From: Lachnospiraceae bacterium | GTDB lineage: Bacteria > Bacillota > Clostridia > Lachnospirales > Lachnospiraceae | Length of the DNA: 64,000 nt | Assembly (NCBI GenBank): GCA_902363445.1 | Contig: CABJAB010000007.1 | Location: 1-64,000, forward strand | Direction of reading: 5' to 3' | Part shown: positions 11,987 through 21,867 of the stretch, in pieces | Position numbering within the stretch: position 1 is the stretch's first letter | Layout of the letters: each line of letters opens with the position of its first letter | Notes under the pieces: model-generated | What the model was told of the DNA's origin: nothing | What the model saw: the letters and a program-made list of their open reading frames with translations, nothing else | Databases searched by the model: none | Program-made: the position numbers and the translations under genes

Positions 11987-13210
11987 TTGGATTTTCTATT
12001 GTTGACGAAAAGTACTACGTTTATTATAGGGCCTATTGCTACCGTATTAGGCTATATCATGGAAGGAATCTATAATCTGGGCGTTCATAATATTGCAGCC
12101 TGTATTATACTGTTTACGATCATCGTGAACTTGATTTTGCTTCCTCTTACCATAAAACAGCAGAAATTTATGAAATTGAATGCTGTCATGCAGCCTGAAA
12201 TAGCCGCTATACAGAAAAAGTATAAGGGAAAACAGCAGGACCAGGCTGCTATGCAGAAGCAGAATATGGAAGTGCAGGCAGTTTATCAGAAATATGGGAC
12301 AACACCTACTGGAGGATGCCTTCAGACAGTCCTGCAGCTGCCGATCATGTTTGCTTTGTATCAGGTAATCTATAGGATACCTGCTTATGTTTCAGGAATC
12401 AAAGAAGTGCTGATGAATGTTGTAACACCCGTTATGCAGCAGCCTGGTTATATAGATAAGATCGCGGAACTGGCTACCAGCAATAAGCTGCCGATTGAGA
12501 AAATTGATTACAGTGTAGCGGATAAAATGGTGGATCTGTTCGGCAAATTCAATGCGGCTGCATGGAACCAGCTGAAAGAAATTTTTCCTAGCCTGCAGAA
12601 TGTGATTTCAGAGAATTCGGACAAATTCCTCCATATGAATTCACTGTTCGGCGGGATGAACTTAACAGAGGCGCCAGGTTTTAAGATATCGGTTGCGCTT
12701 ATCATTCCTATTCTGGCAGGACTTACTCAATGGCTCAGTGTTAAGACCATGAATACTGCGCCTACGGATCCGGATGCTCCTGGAGCCGGAGCCATGAAGT
12801 CCATGAATACTGTTATGCCGATCATGTCCGTGATCTTTTGTGTTTCTTTCCCCATTGGTATCGGTATTTACTGGGTGGCCAGCAGTACGGTCCGTATGGT
12901 GATGCAGCTTGGTATTAATCAGTATATGAAAAAGATCAATGTTGACGACATGATAAAAACCAACATTGAGAAGAAAAATAAAAAGCGTCAGAAGAAGGGG
13001 CTTCCTCCTATAAACGCCAACGCGACCATAAAGAGCGCTAATAAGGCTTCTGAGGTTGCGGCGAAGAAAAAGGAGATGGAAGAAGAGCGTGCAAAGAAAG
13101 CCGCTGTAAATTCTACGGACTATTATAAGAATAAGAGTGAAAATCTCGGAACAATCGCTTCCAGGGCCCGTATGGTGCAGAATTACAATGAGAAGAAGGG
13201 GAAAAAATAA
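11987..13210 (+). CDS. yidC: Membrane protein insertase YidC (Oxa1 type)
   Basis: An insertase and foldase for membrane proteins, 407 residues. The frame is open from 11939, overlapping yidD, but the TTG at 11987-11989 has GGAGG eight bases upstream and is the probable start. The hydrophobic core has segments near residues 20-60, 110-130, 215-235 and 270-310. There is no lipobox and no large periplasmic domain, which fits the Gram-positive Oxa1/SpoIIIJ type. A long insert precedes the fourth segment, and the C-terminal tail is strongly basic for ribosome contact. Confidence 0.93.
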   Translation: MDFLLLTKSTTFIIGPIATVLGYIMEGIYNLGVHNIAACIILFTIIVNLILLPLTIKQQKFMKLNAVMQPEIAAIQKKYKGKQQDQAAMQKQNMEVQAVYQKYGTTPTGGCLQTVLQLPIMFALYQVIYRIPAYVSGIKEVLMNVVTPVMQQPGYIDKIAELATSNKLPIEKIDYSVADKMVDLFGKFNAAAWNQLKEIFPSLQNVISENSDKFLHMNSLFGGMNLTEAPGFKISVALIIPILAGLTQWLSVKTMNTAPTDPDAPGAGAMKSMNTVMPIMSVIFCVSFPIGIGIYWVASSTVRMVMQLGINQYMKKINVDDMIKTNIEKKNKKRQKKGLPPINANATIKSANKASEVAAKKKEMEEERAKKAAVNSTDYYKNKSENLGTIASRARMVQNYNEKKGKK

Positions 13211-13224
13211 AGGAGGTTGCTGTC

Positions 13225-13935
13225 ATGAGCGAGTATATCGAAATATCAGCCAAAACAGTGGATGATGCGGTCACGAAAGCTTTGATTCAGTTGGAAACGA
13301 CCAGTGATAAGCTGGAATATGTCGTAGTTGAAAAAGGCAGTACGGGAATCCTAGGAATCTTTAACAGCAAACCTGCTATCATAAAAGCGAGAAAGGTTTT
13401 AACCATATCTGATGTCGCTGAAGAATTTCTGCACAAGGTATTTGCATCCATGAATATGGAAGTGAATATCACATCATCCATGGATGAGGAAGAAAAGTGC
13501 CTGAATATTGATCTGAGCGGAGAAGATATGGGGGTCCTCATAGGAAAAAGAGGACAGACTCTGGATTCTCTTCAATATCTGGTGAGTCTGATCATCAATA
13601 AGAACAGTGAAGAATATCTTCGGGTAAAGCTGGATACGGAGAATTACCGGGAAAGAAGAAAGGCCACACTTGAAAGCCTGGCTAAAAATATAGCAGCTAA
13701 GGTAAAAAGGACAAAGCGTTCTGTATCTTTGGAGCCGATGAATCCTTATGAAAGAAGGATTATTCATTCCGTCCTTCAGAATGATAAATATGTGATAACA
13801 AGAAGTGATGGAGAAGAACCTTATCGTCATGTCATTGTTTCATTAAAGAGAGATAACCGGAAAGATCGTTATGAAAAATACGATCGTCAGGACAGAGGCC
13901 GCCAGGATAGAGAATATCAGGAGAGGCATGTGTAA
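13225..13935 (+). CDS. jag: RNA-binding protein Jag (KhpB/EloR)
   Basis: A 236-residue protein with an N-terminal Jag domain (residues 1-50, MSEYIEISAKTVDDAV), a KH domain with the GxxG-like loop LIGKRGQTLDSLQ near residue 110, and an R3H domain around EPMNPYERRIIHSVL. The tail is highly charged with repeated RQDR motifs. It follows yidC by 14 bases with a strong AAAGGAGG site. Relatives pair with KhpA and influence cell elongation and division in Gram-positive cocci. Confidence 0.93.
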   Translation: MSEYIEISAKTVDDAVTKALIQLETTSDKLEYVVVEKGSTGILGIFNSKPAIIKARKVLTISDVAEEFLHKVFASMNMEVNITSSMDEEEKCLNIDLSGEDMGVLIGKRGQTLDSLQYLVSLIINKNSEEYLRVKLDTENYRERRKATLESLAKNIAAKVKRTKRSVSLEPMNPYERRIIHSVLQNDKYVITRSDGEEPYRHVIVSLKRDNRKDRYEKYDRQDRGRQDREYQERHV

Positions 13936-14023
13936 AACCGGGAATAGATAAAGAGGGGTTGCCGCAATCATTTGTGTCAGCTCCTTTTTTGAAAGAAAGT
14001 TTAAAGCAGAGGAATCTAAGTAT

Positions 14024-15403
14024 ATGAACGCATCAAATACCATAGCAGCCATTGCCACAGCCATGAGCAGTTCCGGTATCGGAATTGTACGGATCAGCGG
14101 AGAAGAGGCGCTGGAGATTCTGTCCAGGATATTTTATCCCGCGAGAAAAGATTACAATGTAATGGAATTGAAAAGCCACACTGTGGTATATGGGCATATT
14201 TATGACGGCAATACTTTGATAGATGAAGTAATTGTGCTGTATATGAAGAGGCCTCACAGCTATACAACAGAAGATACAGTAGAAATTGACTGTCACGGCG
14301 GTATTCTTGTAGTTAAAAAAGTATTAGAGACTGTCCTAAAAAATGGTGCAAGGCCGGCGGAAGCCGGAGAATTTACTAAAAGAGCTTTTTTAAATGGAAG
14401 GATCGATTTGTCTCAGGCAGAGGCAGTCATGGAATTGATCGATTCCAAAAATGAATATGCGATGAAAAGTTCTCTTAAACAGCTGAAGGGTTCTGTATCA
14501 GAAAAGATAAGTTCTTTAAGAGAAAGGATTTTATATGAAATCGCGTTTATTGAATCGGCGCTGGATGATCCGGAGAATATCCCGTTGGAGGGGTATGGAG
14601 AACGTCTGAAAGAAGCTGTAGAGACAATGAAAAAGGAAGTGGACAATCTGATTCAGTCGGCTGACAATGGAAGAATGGTGTCAGAAGGAATCAAAACTGT
14701 CATACTTGGAAAGCCAAATGCCGGTAAATCTTCTGTACTGAATCTTCTGATAGGAGAAGAAAGAGCGATTGTGACAGAAATAGCGGGGACTACCAGGGAT
14801 ACTCTTGAGGAACATATGATGCTGAACGGCATCAGCCTGAATATCATGGATACGGCCGGTATACGCAATACGGAAGATATAGTGGAAAAGATCGGCGTAA
14901 AACGTGCCATGGATAATGCAGAGGATGCGGATCTTATTTTATTCGTGGTAGATTCTTCCGAGAACCTGACAGAGGACGATGAACGGATTATTCAGATTAT
15001 CCAGGATAAACATGCAATTGTATTGCTGAATAAGTCAGATTTGGATTCAATTCTCTCCAAGGAAGAAATAGAAAGAAAAACAGGAAAACATGTGATTTCA
15101 TTTTCTGCGAAACAAGAAGAAGGACTTGATGAACTTTCAGAAGCGATAACGAATTTATTTTTTTCAGGAAGTTTGGATTTTAATGATGAGATTTACATTA
15201 CCAGCGCCAGACAAAAGAATGCACTTGTGAAGGCGTCTGAAAGTCTCAGGCAGGTAAATGACAGCATAAAGAATAATATGCCGGAGGATTTTTATTCGAT
15301 AGATTTAATGGACGCATATGAAGCGTTGGGAACGATCATCGGCGAAGCAGTGGAAGACGATCTGGTCAATGAGATATTCAGTAAATTTTGTATGGGAAAA
15401 TAA
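14024..15403 (+). CDS. mnmE: tRNA modification GTPase MnmE
   Basis: With MnmG it makes the carboxymethylaminomethyl group on U34 of certain tRNAs. The 459-residue protein has the N-terminal folate-binding domain (IAAIATAMSSSGIGIVRISG), then the inserted G domain with P-loop GKPNAGKSS near residue 227, DTAGIR, NKSD, and the C-terminal FCMGK containing the essential Cys. Spacing to mnmG is 58 bases and both are in one transcription direction. Confidence 0.97.
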   Translation: MNASNTIAAIATAMSSSGIGIVRISGEEALEILSRIFYPARKDYNVMELKSHTVVYGHIYDGNTLIDEVIVLYMKRPHSYTTEDTVEIDCHGGILVVKKVLETVLKNGARPAEAGEFTKRAFLNGRIDLSQAEAVMELIDSKNEYAMKSSLKQLKGSVSEKISSLRERILYEIAFIESALDDPENIPLEGYGERLKEAVETMKKEVDNLIQSADNGRMVSEGIKTVILGKPNAGKSSVLNLLIGEERAIVTEIAGTTRDTLEEHMMLNGISLNIMDTAGIRNTEDIVEKIGVKRAMDNAEDADLILFVVDSSENLTEDDERIIQIIQDKHAIVLLNKSDLDSILSKEEIERKTGKHVISFSAKQEEGLDELSEAITNLFFSGSLDFNDEIYITSARQKNALVKASESLRQVNDSIKNNMPEDFYSIDLMDAYEALGTIIGEAVEDDLVNEIFSKFCMGK

Positions 15404-15461
15404 AGATACAGCTAAGAGAAGAATGACAGAATAAAATTGGCATATAGGTTTGGAGGCAGTC

Positions 15462-17363
15462 ATGTCAGAAAAGAATAACGTGCTGAGAGAAGAATATGAT
15501 GTGATAGTAATAGGGGCTGGACATGCAGGATGCGAAGCGGCGCTGGCCGCCGCCAGACTTGGGCTTGAAACGATCATGTTTACCGTAAGTGTGGACAGCA
15601 TTGCCCTGATGCCCTGTAATCCTAATATAGGAGGAAGCTCAAAAGGCCATTTGGTCAGGGAACTGGATGCCTTAGGCGGGGAGATGGGAGTCAATATCGA
15701 TAAGACTTTCATTCAGTCCAAGATGCTGAATAGATCAAAAGGGCCCGCTGTCCATTCTCTGCGAGCACAGGCGGATAAGCAGGAATATACCAGGCAGATG
15801 AGGAGAACTCTGGAAAATACGGATCACTTGACGATTCGTCAGGCAGAAGTCTCAGAGCTGATCGTGGAAAATAGAGTCCTTAAAGGAGTAAGGACGGTTT
15901 CCGGGGCGGAATATTATGGGAAGGCGGCGGTACTGGCGACTGGCGTTTATCTTCGGGCACGCTGTATCTATGGAAATGTGAGCAATCCGACGGGGCCGAA
16001 TGGCCTTCAGGCGGCAACTCATCTGACAGATTCTCTTATAAAAAATGGGATTAAGATGTATCGTTTTAAGACGGGGACTCCTGCCAGAGTGGATAAAAGA
16101 AGCATTGATTTTTCAAAAATGGAAGAACAGTTTGGAGATGAAACGATCATACCGTTTTCTTTTATGACGGATCAGGCATCTATACAAAGAGATCAGGTTT
16201 CCTGTTGGCTTACCTATACAAATGAGGAGACTCATAAAATCATACGTGATAATCTGGACCGTTCTCCTCTTTTCTCGGGTTTTATAGAAGGGACAGGTCC
16301 GCGTTATTGTCCGTCCATAGAGGATAAGGTAGTAAAATTTGCAGATAAAAACAGGCATCAGGTCTTTATAGAACCGGAAGGTGAATATACAAATGAAATG
16401 TATTTAGGCGGAATGTCCAGCTCTCTTCCGGAGGACGTCCAGTATGCCATGTATCGGACAGTGCCTGGACTGGAAAAAGTAAAAATCGTCAGGAATGCCT
16501 ATGCTATTGAATATGACTGTATTGATGCCAGACAATTATATCCTACCCTGGAATTTCGGGAAATAGAGGGCCTTTACAGCGGCGGCCAGTTTAACGGCAG
16601 TTCCGGTTATGAAGAAGCGGCTGCCCAGGGCTTGATGGCCGGCATCAACGCGGCGAGAAGAGTTAAAGGACTTGAGGGCATTGTTTTGGACCGATCGCAG
16701 GCGTATATAGGCGTTTTGATCGATGATCTGGTGACAAAAGAAAGCCATGAGCCGTATCGTATGATGACGTCGAGAGCGGAATACCGTTTGCTGCTTCGCC
16801 AGGATAATGCGGATTTAAGGCTGACAGAGATTGGTCATGAAATTGGATTAATTGGGGAAGAAAGGTATCAGTCTGTACTTAAGAAAAAAGAGGAAATAGA
16901 AAAAGAAATATACCGTTTAGAGCATACGACTGTAGGGGGGACGGAAAAAGTCCAGGCATTTTTAGAAAAACGAAACAGTACTTTGCTTAAAAATGGAATT
17001 ACAATGGCGGAGCTGATTAAACGGCCGGAGCTTTCTTATGAGATGCTTAAAGAGATTGATCCCGGACGTCCGGTATTATCCGACGCGGTAAAAGAACAGG
17101 TGGACATCAACCTTAAATATGAAGGATATATCAAACGGCAAAGAAGCCAAGTCAGACAGTTTAAAAAACTGGAAGGCAAAAAGCTGCCTCCCAATATGAA
17201 TTATTATGATATAAAAGGGCTTAGGAAGGAAGCGATGCAGAAGCTGGATCAATTAAAACCTGTCAACATTGGACAGGCGTCCCGTATATCAGGCGTTTCG
17301 CCAGCGGATATTTCTGTATTGCTCGTATATTTGGAACAAATGAGAGGAATCAGGCGTTCTTAA
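15462..17363 (+). CDS. mnmG: tRNA uridine modification enzyme MnmG (GidA)
   Basis: The FAD-dependent partner of MnmE, 633 residues. The dinucleotide-binding motif [20 protein letters not shown] lies near residue 16, and the family motif [13 protein letters not shown] is near residue 50. The C-terminal helical domain has [18 protein letters not shown]. The frame opens at 15450, but the ATG at 15462 has GGAGG five bases upstream. The rsmG gene follows after 15 bases. Confidence 0.97.
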   Translation: MSEKNNVLREEYDVIVIGAGHAGCEAALAAARLGLETIMFTVSVDSIALMPCNPNIGGSSKGHLVRELDALGGEMGVNIDKTFIQSKMLNRSKGPAVHSLRAQADKQEYTRQMRRTLENTDHLTIRQAEVSELIVENRVLKGVRTVSGAEYYGKAAVLATGVYLRARCIYGNVSNPTGPNGLQAATHLTDSLIKNGIKMYRFKTGTPARVDKRSIDFSKMEEQFGDETIIPFSFMTDQASIQRDQVSCWLTYTNEETHKIIRDNLDRSPLFSGFIEGTGPRYCPSIEDKVVKFADKNRHQVFIEPEGEYTNEMYLGGMSSSLPEDVQYAMYRTVPGLEKVKIVRNAYAIEYDCIDARQLYPTLEFREIEGLYSGGQFNGSSGYEEAAAQGLMAGINAARRVKGLEGIVLDRSQAYIGVLIDDLVTKESHEPYRMMTSRAEYRLLLRQDNADLRLTEIGHEIGLIGEERYQSVLKKKEEIEKEIYRLEHTTVGGTEKVQAFLEKRNSTLLKNGITMAELIKRPELSYEMLKEIDPGRPVLSDAVKEQVDINLKYEGYIKRQRSQVRQFKKLEGKKLPPNMNYYDIKGLRKEAMQKLDQLKPVNIGQASRISGVSPADISVLLVYLEQMRGIRRS

Positions 17364-17378
17364 GCCAGAAGGGATGTC

Positions 17379-18125
17379 ATGATGAGTAAAGAGAAATTTA
17401 TAAAAGAACGGTTTGATCAGGAAGGAATAAGTCTTACAGACGATCAGGCTTCACAGTTTGCTATGTATTATGAGCTTTTAACAGAGACAAATAAAGTGAT
17501 GAATCTGACGGCTATAACTCAGTTTGAAGAAGTAGTAGAGAAACATTTCCTAGACAGTGTGATGATTATTAAACACCATGACTTTTCATTCATTCAAAGT
17601 CTTATTGATGTGGGTACAGGCGCAGGGTTCCCAGGCATACCGATTAAGATACTTTATCCACAGATTTCCATAACGCTGCTGGATTCTTTGAACAAAAGAA
17701 TGATTTTTTTACAAAAAATTGTGGATAACTTAAAACTTAGCCATATAAACCTGGTACATGGAAGAGCAGAGGATTATGGAAGAAATCCGCTGTTCCGGGA
17801 AAAGTACGATTTATGTGTGTCCAGAGCAGTTGCTAATTTATCCACTTTGTCGGAATACTGTACCCCATTTGTAAAGGTGGGCGGATTCTTTGTATCTTAT
17901 AAGTCTGGTGATATAGAAAAAGAATTGGATAACGCAAAACCTGGTATTAAACTTTTAGGATGTAAGACAAAGAAGGTTAAGATATTTACGCTAAATTCTT
18001 TTGGAGCTATTAAAACAGTGGATGATGGATATAGGAGGAGCCTTATCTTTATAGAACGAATGGAGAAATTAGACAAAAGATATCCAAGGAAAGCGGGTGT
18101 ACCCGCTAAAATGCCATTGGCTTAA
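17379..18125 (+). CDS. rsmG: 16S rRNA (guanine-527-N7) methyltransferase RsmG
   Basis: An S-adenosylmethionine-dependent methyltransferase that modifies G527 of 16S rRNA; loss gives low-level streptomycin resistance in other bacteria. The 248-residue protein has the SAM loop DVGTGAGFPGIPIKI near residue 73 and the N-terminal NKVMNLTAI motif. The ATG at 17382 is an equally good start. It is the last gene of the mnmE-mnmG-rsmG group. Confidence 0.96.
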   Translation: MMSKEKFIKERFDQEGISLTDDQASQFAMYYELLTETNKVMNLTAITQFEEVVEKHFLDSVMIIKHHDFSFIQSLIDVGTGAGFPGIPIKILYPQISITLLDSLNKRMIFLQKIVDNLKLSHINLVHGRAEDYGRNPLFREKYDLCVSRAVANLSTLSEYCTPFVKVGGFFVSYKSGDIEKELDNAKPGIKLLGCKTKKVKIFTLNSFGAIKTVDDGYRRSLIFIERMEKLDKRYPRKAGVPAKMPLA

Positions 18126-18157
18126 ACAGGCAGTAAAGTACAAAGGAGGCTGTACAT

Positions 18158-18349
18158 ATGAATAAGATGAAAACAGAGACGTGGTTTAAAGTTATAGTTG
18201 GAGTGATGATTCTTGCGGTTTGCTTGGTCCTGATCAATATGATCTTTTCCATTATATCAGGTCTGGTCATTCGGATAGCCGGAATTGTCATGATGGTGGG
18301 AGTCGTGGTCATTGTTTATCAAACAGTACGAAGGGCATTGAAAAGATAA
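18158..18349 (+). CDS. Small two-helix membrane protein, unknown
   Basis: A 63-residue protein with a strong AAAGGAGG site 8-9 bases before the ATG. It has two hydrophobic helices (about residues 10-30 and 35-55) separated by a short turn and ending in a basic KR-rich tail. I do not recognise a family. It lies 32 bases after rsmG and is followed at once by a strong terminator, so it looks like the last gene of the rpmH-side operon. Confidence 0.65.
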   Translation: MNKMKTETWFKVIVGVMILAVCLVLINMIFSIISGLVIRIAGIVMMVGVVVIVYQTVRRALKR

Positions 18350-18354
18350 AAGTA

Positions 18355-18411
18355 AAAAAGAGCGCCATACTATGTCCTATTTATGGAACATAGTATGGCG
18401 CTCTTTTTTTA
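18355..18411 (+). terminator. Rho-independent terminator after rsmG operon
   Basis: A near-perfect stem (AGAGCGCCATACTATGT pairing with ACATAGTATGGCGCTCT) is flanked by A- and T-runs, so it can work in both directions: for the rightward operon and for the leftward hydrolase gene. Confidence 0.92.
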
Positions 18412-18459
18412 ATATTTGTTACTACAAATAATAACAAACAAAATTTCATATAGTACTAA

Positions 18460-19419
18460 TTATTGTACATCAAGATAATCACTTATTATGGAAGCAGTTG
18501 CTTCGGGACGTTCCATTTGAGGAAGATGAGCAGTCTCGTTTATAATCTCATATTCAATAGCCGGGTTCATCGAACAGTAGTCTTCAATTGTTTCTTTAAT
18601 TTGCTTTTCTCGTTCTCCGCCTATTATAAAGATACTGTTATTTATATTCTTTAATGAATGGTTAATGCTGAGACATGTATAATTACTTTTGATGCTGGCA
18701 TATAAAGCTTTTGCAGAAGAATCTCCTAAATGAGCAGATTCGTGATAAATGGAAATTGTCTCGGGTTCAATATCGCATGGATCTGAATAATTGACCGCAA
18801 GAAATTTATCCGTTATACTTCTCCTGCTGTTGGCAATATTATATATTAAAGTGCCGATGATAGGCAGATCTATCAAAAATTTGTATCCTTTACCATACTT
18901 GTTAGGGGTCTGGCCGCATCTCAGAACAGTGTCGGGATTTATTAAAACAATCTTATCAAATAATTCTGAGTTATTATTGCAGGCAGTGACGACAAAGGAA
19001 CAAGAGGAACCAGTGGCGATCACATCTGCCCGATGTCCAATCACAGATTTTATAAAATCAGTAAGCAATTGAACATATAAAAAATTCGTATAAGTTAAGT
19101 TTGGTTTATGGGAACGGCCGCACCCCAACAAATCGACAGCATATACAGTATGAGTTTTGGAAAGATATTGTATCACCTTATTCCATTCGTAACTAGAAGA
19201 AGCAGTTTTAAGATCATGAATTAAAAGCAGCGGTTTTCCATGACCAACTTTTGTATAAAAAATATCTCCGAAACGCCAAGAGTAAATTTTACTTCTTTCT
19301 TTTTTTAGTAAATTTTTTGCGGTGGATTTTATAAAGATAAATTTATTAATGGCAGTAATGATTCCGGCAGTCGCAACTCCCAGAAGAACACCTTTTGCAA
19401 ATTTACTTTTTTTACTCAT
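18460..19419 (-). CDS. Alpha/beta hydrolase with N-terminal membrane anchor
   Basis: A 319-residue protein. Residues 8-30 are hydrophobic (GVLLGVATAGIITAINKFIFI) after a basic start, suggesting an anchor facing out or a signal-anchor. The rest has alpha/beta hydrolase landmarks: LLLIHDL near residue 65 (oxyanion region), VYAVDLLGCGRS near residue 92, a nucleophile elbow ATGSSCS near residue 136 where the usual second Gly is replaced by Ser, and a C-terminal ETAHLPQMERP with the likely catalytic His. The substrate is unknown. It points against its neighbours, its sequence is much more AT-rich, and it sits between the rsmG operon and the partition genes. Confidence 0.8.
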   Translation of the reverse strand: MSKKSKFAKGVLLGVATAGIITAINKFIFIKSTAKNLLKKERSKIYSWRFGDIFYTKVGHGKPLLLIHDLKTASSSYEWNKVIQYLSKTHTVYAVDLLGCGRSHKPNLTYTNFLYVQLLTDFIKSVIGHRADVIATGSSCSFVVTACNNNSELFDKIVLINPDTVLRCGQTPNKYGKGYKFLIDLPIIGTLIYNIANSRRSITDKFLAVNYSDPCDIEPETISIYHESAHLGDSSAKALYASIKSNYTCLSINHSLKNINNSIFIIGGEREKQIKETIEDYCSMNPAIEYEIINETAHLPQMERPEATASIISDYLDVQ

Positions 19420-19618
19420 ATTAAAAATTCCTTTTCTAAAAATTCAGGATAAGTACCAATAGTAAAATAAGATTATATATAGTATGTAAAAAGTTTGAGC
19501 TTATTATCATTATAATACAATTTAAAAGTATATACAAGAAAAGAATATCTTAAGTTAGCTGGATAGATTTATCTATCAATAATAACGAAACGATAATAAA
19601 ACAAGACGTTGGCTTGTA

Positions 19619-19634
19619 TGTTTCACGTGAAACA
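19619..19634. other. parS: parS site 1
   Basis: A perfect 16-bp palindrome TGTTTCACGTGAAACA, the consensus centromere site bound by ParB. It is 1.3 kb upstream of parA. Confidence 0.95.
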
Positions 19635-19790
19635 TTGTGATGTTTATTATTCAAATCACATATAGAATTAATATATAGTATAACAGATTTTATAAGCAAG
19701 GACCAAAAAATACTCTTATATATGAGATTTTCTATAAAATGTATTAGGCATTAATCTATCATTGAATGACTTAGTAAGTGTTTTTTTAGA

Positions 19791-20034
19791 TATACCTTGC
19801 CGCACAAAGTGCGCCCGTCCGTAGGGAATGAATTAAGGGGTGCCCTTGGGTATACCTTGCCGCACGAAGTGCGCCCGTCCGTAGGGAATGAATTAAGGGG
19901 TGCCCTTGGGTATACCTTGCCGCACGAAGTGCGCCCGCCCGTAGGGAATGAATTAAGGGGTGCCCTTGGGTATACCTTGCCGCACAAAGTGCGCCCGTCC
20001 GTAGGGAATGAATTAAGGGGTGCCCTTGGGTATA
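19791..20034. repeat. Four tandem copies of a 64-bp palindromic unit
   Basis: Four near-identical units with a 60-bp period start at 19791, 19851, 19911 and 19971. Each begins TATACC and ends GGGTATA, and the terminal TATA is shared between neighbours. Inside each unit is a hairpin CGCACgaaGTGCG and a GC-rich segment followed by GAATTAAGGGGTGCCC. Copies differ only at one or two positions. All forward and reverse frames stay open across the array, which follows from the period of 60 and is not evidence for a protein. Single units also occur at 20758-20821 (inverted) and 23472-23535. Confidence 0.95.
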
Positions 20035-20628
20035 ATACAAAATACTTTTTGAAATCATTCATAATAAGCTCCGATTAAGCTCCAGTTAGACACCGGCAGA
20101 AGTTCCGGACCGTCACGATTTCGTCTCGCTGGCGATGCAGGGACCGTTTTATCCCCGCTACGGCAGTACCACTCACATGTCGGCAGGAAATCTTTATGAT
20201 TTCCTGTCTCCTGTTCGCTCAGAAACGAAATCGGTATTTCCATTTCTGCTTCCCTCCGCTTGTGGAACACCGGCCGCTGCCCTGCGGCGCTCACCTTTAG
20301 GCCGGCCCGAAATCTTTTTGCCGGCGCCCTGCCTGCCGCACCACGTTGAATGAATTTCATTTCTTAGATTCCAGAAAAGGATTGAATATCCACACGCCCG
20401 CGCACCTAATGGCAGCGGGCTGCGGTGGACCGCCCCAATGACTTTTAAAACAAATAGGCGCTTATTTTGGTGCGGAAAAAAGAGCGAGAAGAACAATCCA
20501 ATTCCATCGTAAGGTGAGCTCCGCAAGGCCGTTAACAGAATATTCTCGGTCAAAGGGAGATAAAAAACAAATTTTATGAAGGTTTTTATTGGAATCTGAC
20601 ATGGAAAAATAGATATTTTTCCATGTCA
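20035..20628. repeat. Composite repeat core, copy 1
   Basis: A core of about 580 bp begins immediately after the tandem units with ATACAAAATACTTTTTG and is repeated at 23536-24113 with high identity. It contains a hairpin at 20184-20206 (CAGGAAATC/GATTTCCTG) and a near-palindrome AAATAGGCGCTTATTT near 20452. At its right end is a long perfect stem at 20597-20628 (TGACATGGAAAAAT and its complement). Minus-strand frames of about 100 codons exist in both copies. Most differences between the copies change amino acids, so protein coding is unlikely. A non-coding or mobile element is inferred. Confidence 0.85.
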
Positions 20629-20757
20629 GTTGGAAAGGACCGACCGGAAGTCGCAAACATTCTGGTTACGGCTGCCAGTAAGCCGCCTGGATGAAATCGG
20701 ATTTCCTCTTGCCTTGTAAATCAGATAAAGAAAACTTGTTTAAAAGGTATTCAAGAG

Positions 20758-20821
20758 TATACCCAAGGGCATCCCTTAACTCATGCCCTATGGGCGGGCG
20801 CACTTCGTGCGGTAAGGTATA
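20758..20821 (-). repeat. Inverted single 64-bp unit
   Basis: Reverse-complement copy of the tandem unit, including TATACC/GGGTATA ends and both internal hairpins (CGCACgaaGTGCG and GGGCAT/ATGCCC). It closes the first composite element 130 bp beyond the core, so copy 1 is flanked by units in opposite orientation. The 20629-20757 stretch between them shows no gene. Confidence 0.9.
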
Positions 20822-20869
20822 TTAATAAGAAAAATGTTTTATATTTAAAACAGAATAGACATAGATTTA

Positions 20870-20885
20870 TGTTTCACGTGAAACA
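20870..20885. other. parS: parS site 2
   Basis: A second perfect TGTTTCACGTGAAACA, 84 bases before the parA start codon. The two sites bracket the composite repeat. Being next to the parA promoter, it may also mediate autoregulation by ParB. Confidence 0.95.
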
Positions 20886-20933
20886 ATATTATGAAATTAT
20901 TAAGAATTAACAGTGGTAATGAATTATAGATAA

Positions 20934-20942
20934 TGCTATAAT
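20934..20942 (+). promoter_or_regulatory. parA extended -10 promoter
   Basis: TGCTATAAT is an extended -10 element with no good -35 box. It predicts a start point near 20949 and a short leader to the parA ATG at 20970 with an AGAAAGGA ribosome site. Confidence 0.6.
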
Positions 20943-20969
20943 AAGTCTTGTATAGAAAGGACAGCACAA

Positions 20970-21743
20970 ATGGGAAGAATTATAGCAATTGCAAATCAAA
21001 AGGGCGGTGTGGGGAAAACCACTACAGCCATTAATCTTTCTGCATGTCTGGCTGAAGCTGGAAAGAAAATATTAACTATAGACTTGGATCCTCAGGGAAA
21101 TACAACGAGCGGTCTGGGGGTAAATAAAAATGAGAAGAAACACACGACTTATGAGCTTCTAATTGGCCAGTCCACTGTGGAAGAGTGTTTGTTACAAGAA
21201 GTACTTCCTCTCTTGGATGTACTGCCCTCCAATGTTAATTTATCTGGTGCGGAGATTGAACTAATCGGTATAAATAAGAAAGAATTTGTATTGAAGAGCG
21301 AAATCGACAAAATTCGAGATAATTATGACTTTATCATTATAGACTGCCCTCCTTCTCTAAATATGTTGACGGTAAATGCTATGACAACCGCTGATACTGT
21401 GCTTGTTCCCATTCAATGCGAATATTATGCTTTGGAGGGACTCTCACAGCTGATACATACAATAAATCTGGTCAAACAGCGGCTGAATCCCTCTCTTGAA
21501 CTGGAGGGAGTCGTTTTTACTATGTATGATGCGAGGACAAATTTATCCCTGCAGGTTGTGGAAAATGTAAAAAACAGTCTTAAGAACACCGTTTATAAAA
21601 CAATCATTCCGCGTAATGTGCGTCTTGCAGAAGCGCCAAGTCATGGAATGCCGATTACTTTGTATGATACAAGGTCTGCCGGAGCAGAAAGCTATCGGTT
21701 ATTGGCAGAAGAAGTGATACAAAAAAATGAAACGGAAGAATAA
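20970..21743 (+). CDS. parA: Chromosome partition ATPase ParA (Soj)
   Basis: A 257-residue ParA/Soj ATPase that forms nucleoid-bound dimers and acts with ParB-parS in origin segregation and replication control. The deviant Walker A KGGVGKTTTAINLSA lies at residues 11-25, with switch I DLDPQGNTTSGLG and Walker B-like FIIIDCPPSLNML. No N-terminal HTH is present, which is the chromosomal type. parB follows after 124 bases. Confidence 0.97.
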   Translation: MGRIIAIANQKGGVGKTTTAINLSACLAEAGKKILTIDLDPQGNTTSGLGVNKNEKKHTTYELLIGQSTVEECLLQEVLPLLDVLPSNVNLSGAEIELIGINKKEFVLKSEIDKIRDNYDFIIIDCPPSLNMLTVNAMTTADTVLVPIQCEYYALEGLSQLIHTINLVKQRLNPSLELEGVVFTMYDARTNLSLQVVENVKNSLKNTVYKTIIPRNVRLAEAPSHGMPITLYDTRSAGAESYRLLAEEVIQKNETEE

Positions 21744-21867
21744 TAGCTTGTAAAATGCCTTATATGAAAACAAAATATTATCAGATAATTACGCGATATT
21801 ATTGAAAAAATGGAAAACAAGTAAATGATTATAATATTTGAAATTTATCCTAGAAAGGAACAATGAT

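Noticed and set aside
19751..20078. Open frames of about 90-100 codons through the tandem repeats on both strands
   Set aside because: They arise because a 60-bp period without stops keeps every frame open; the same peptide block repeats four times and there is no ribosome site or family resemblance.
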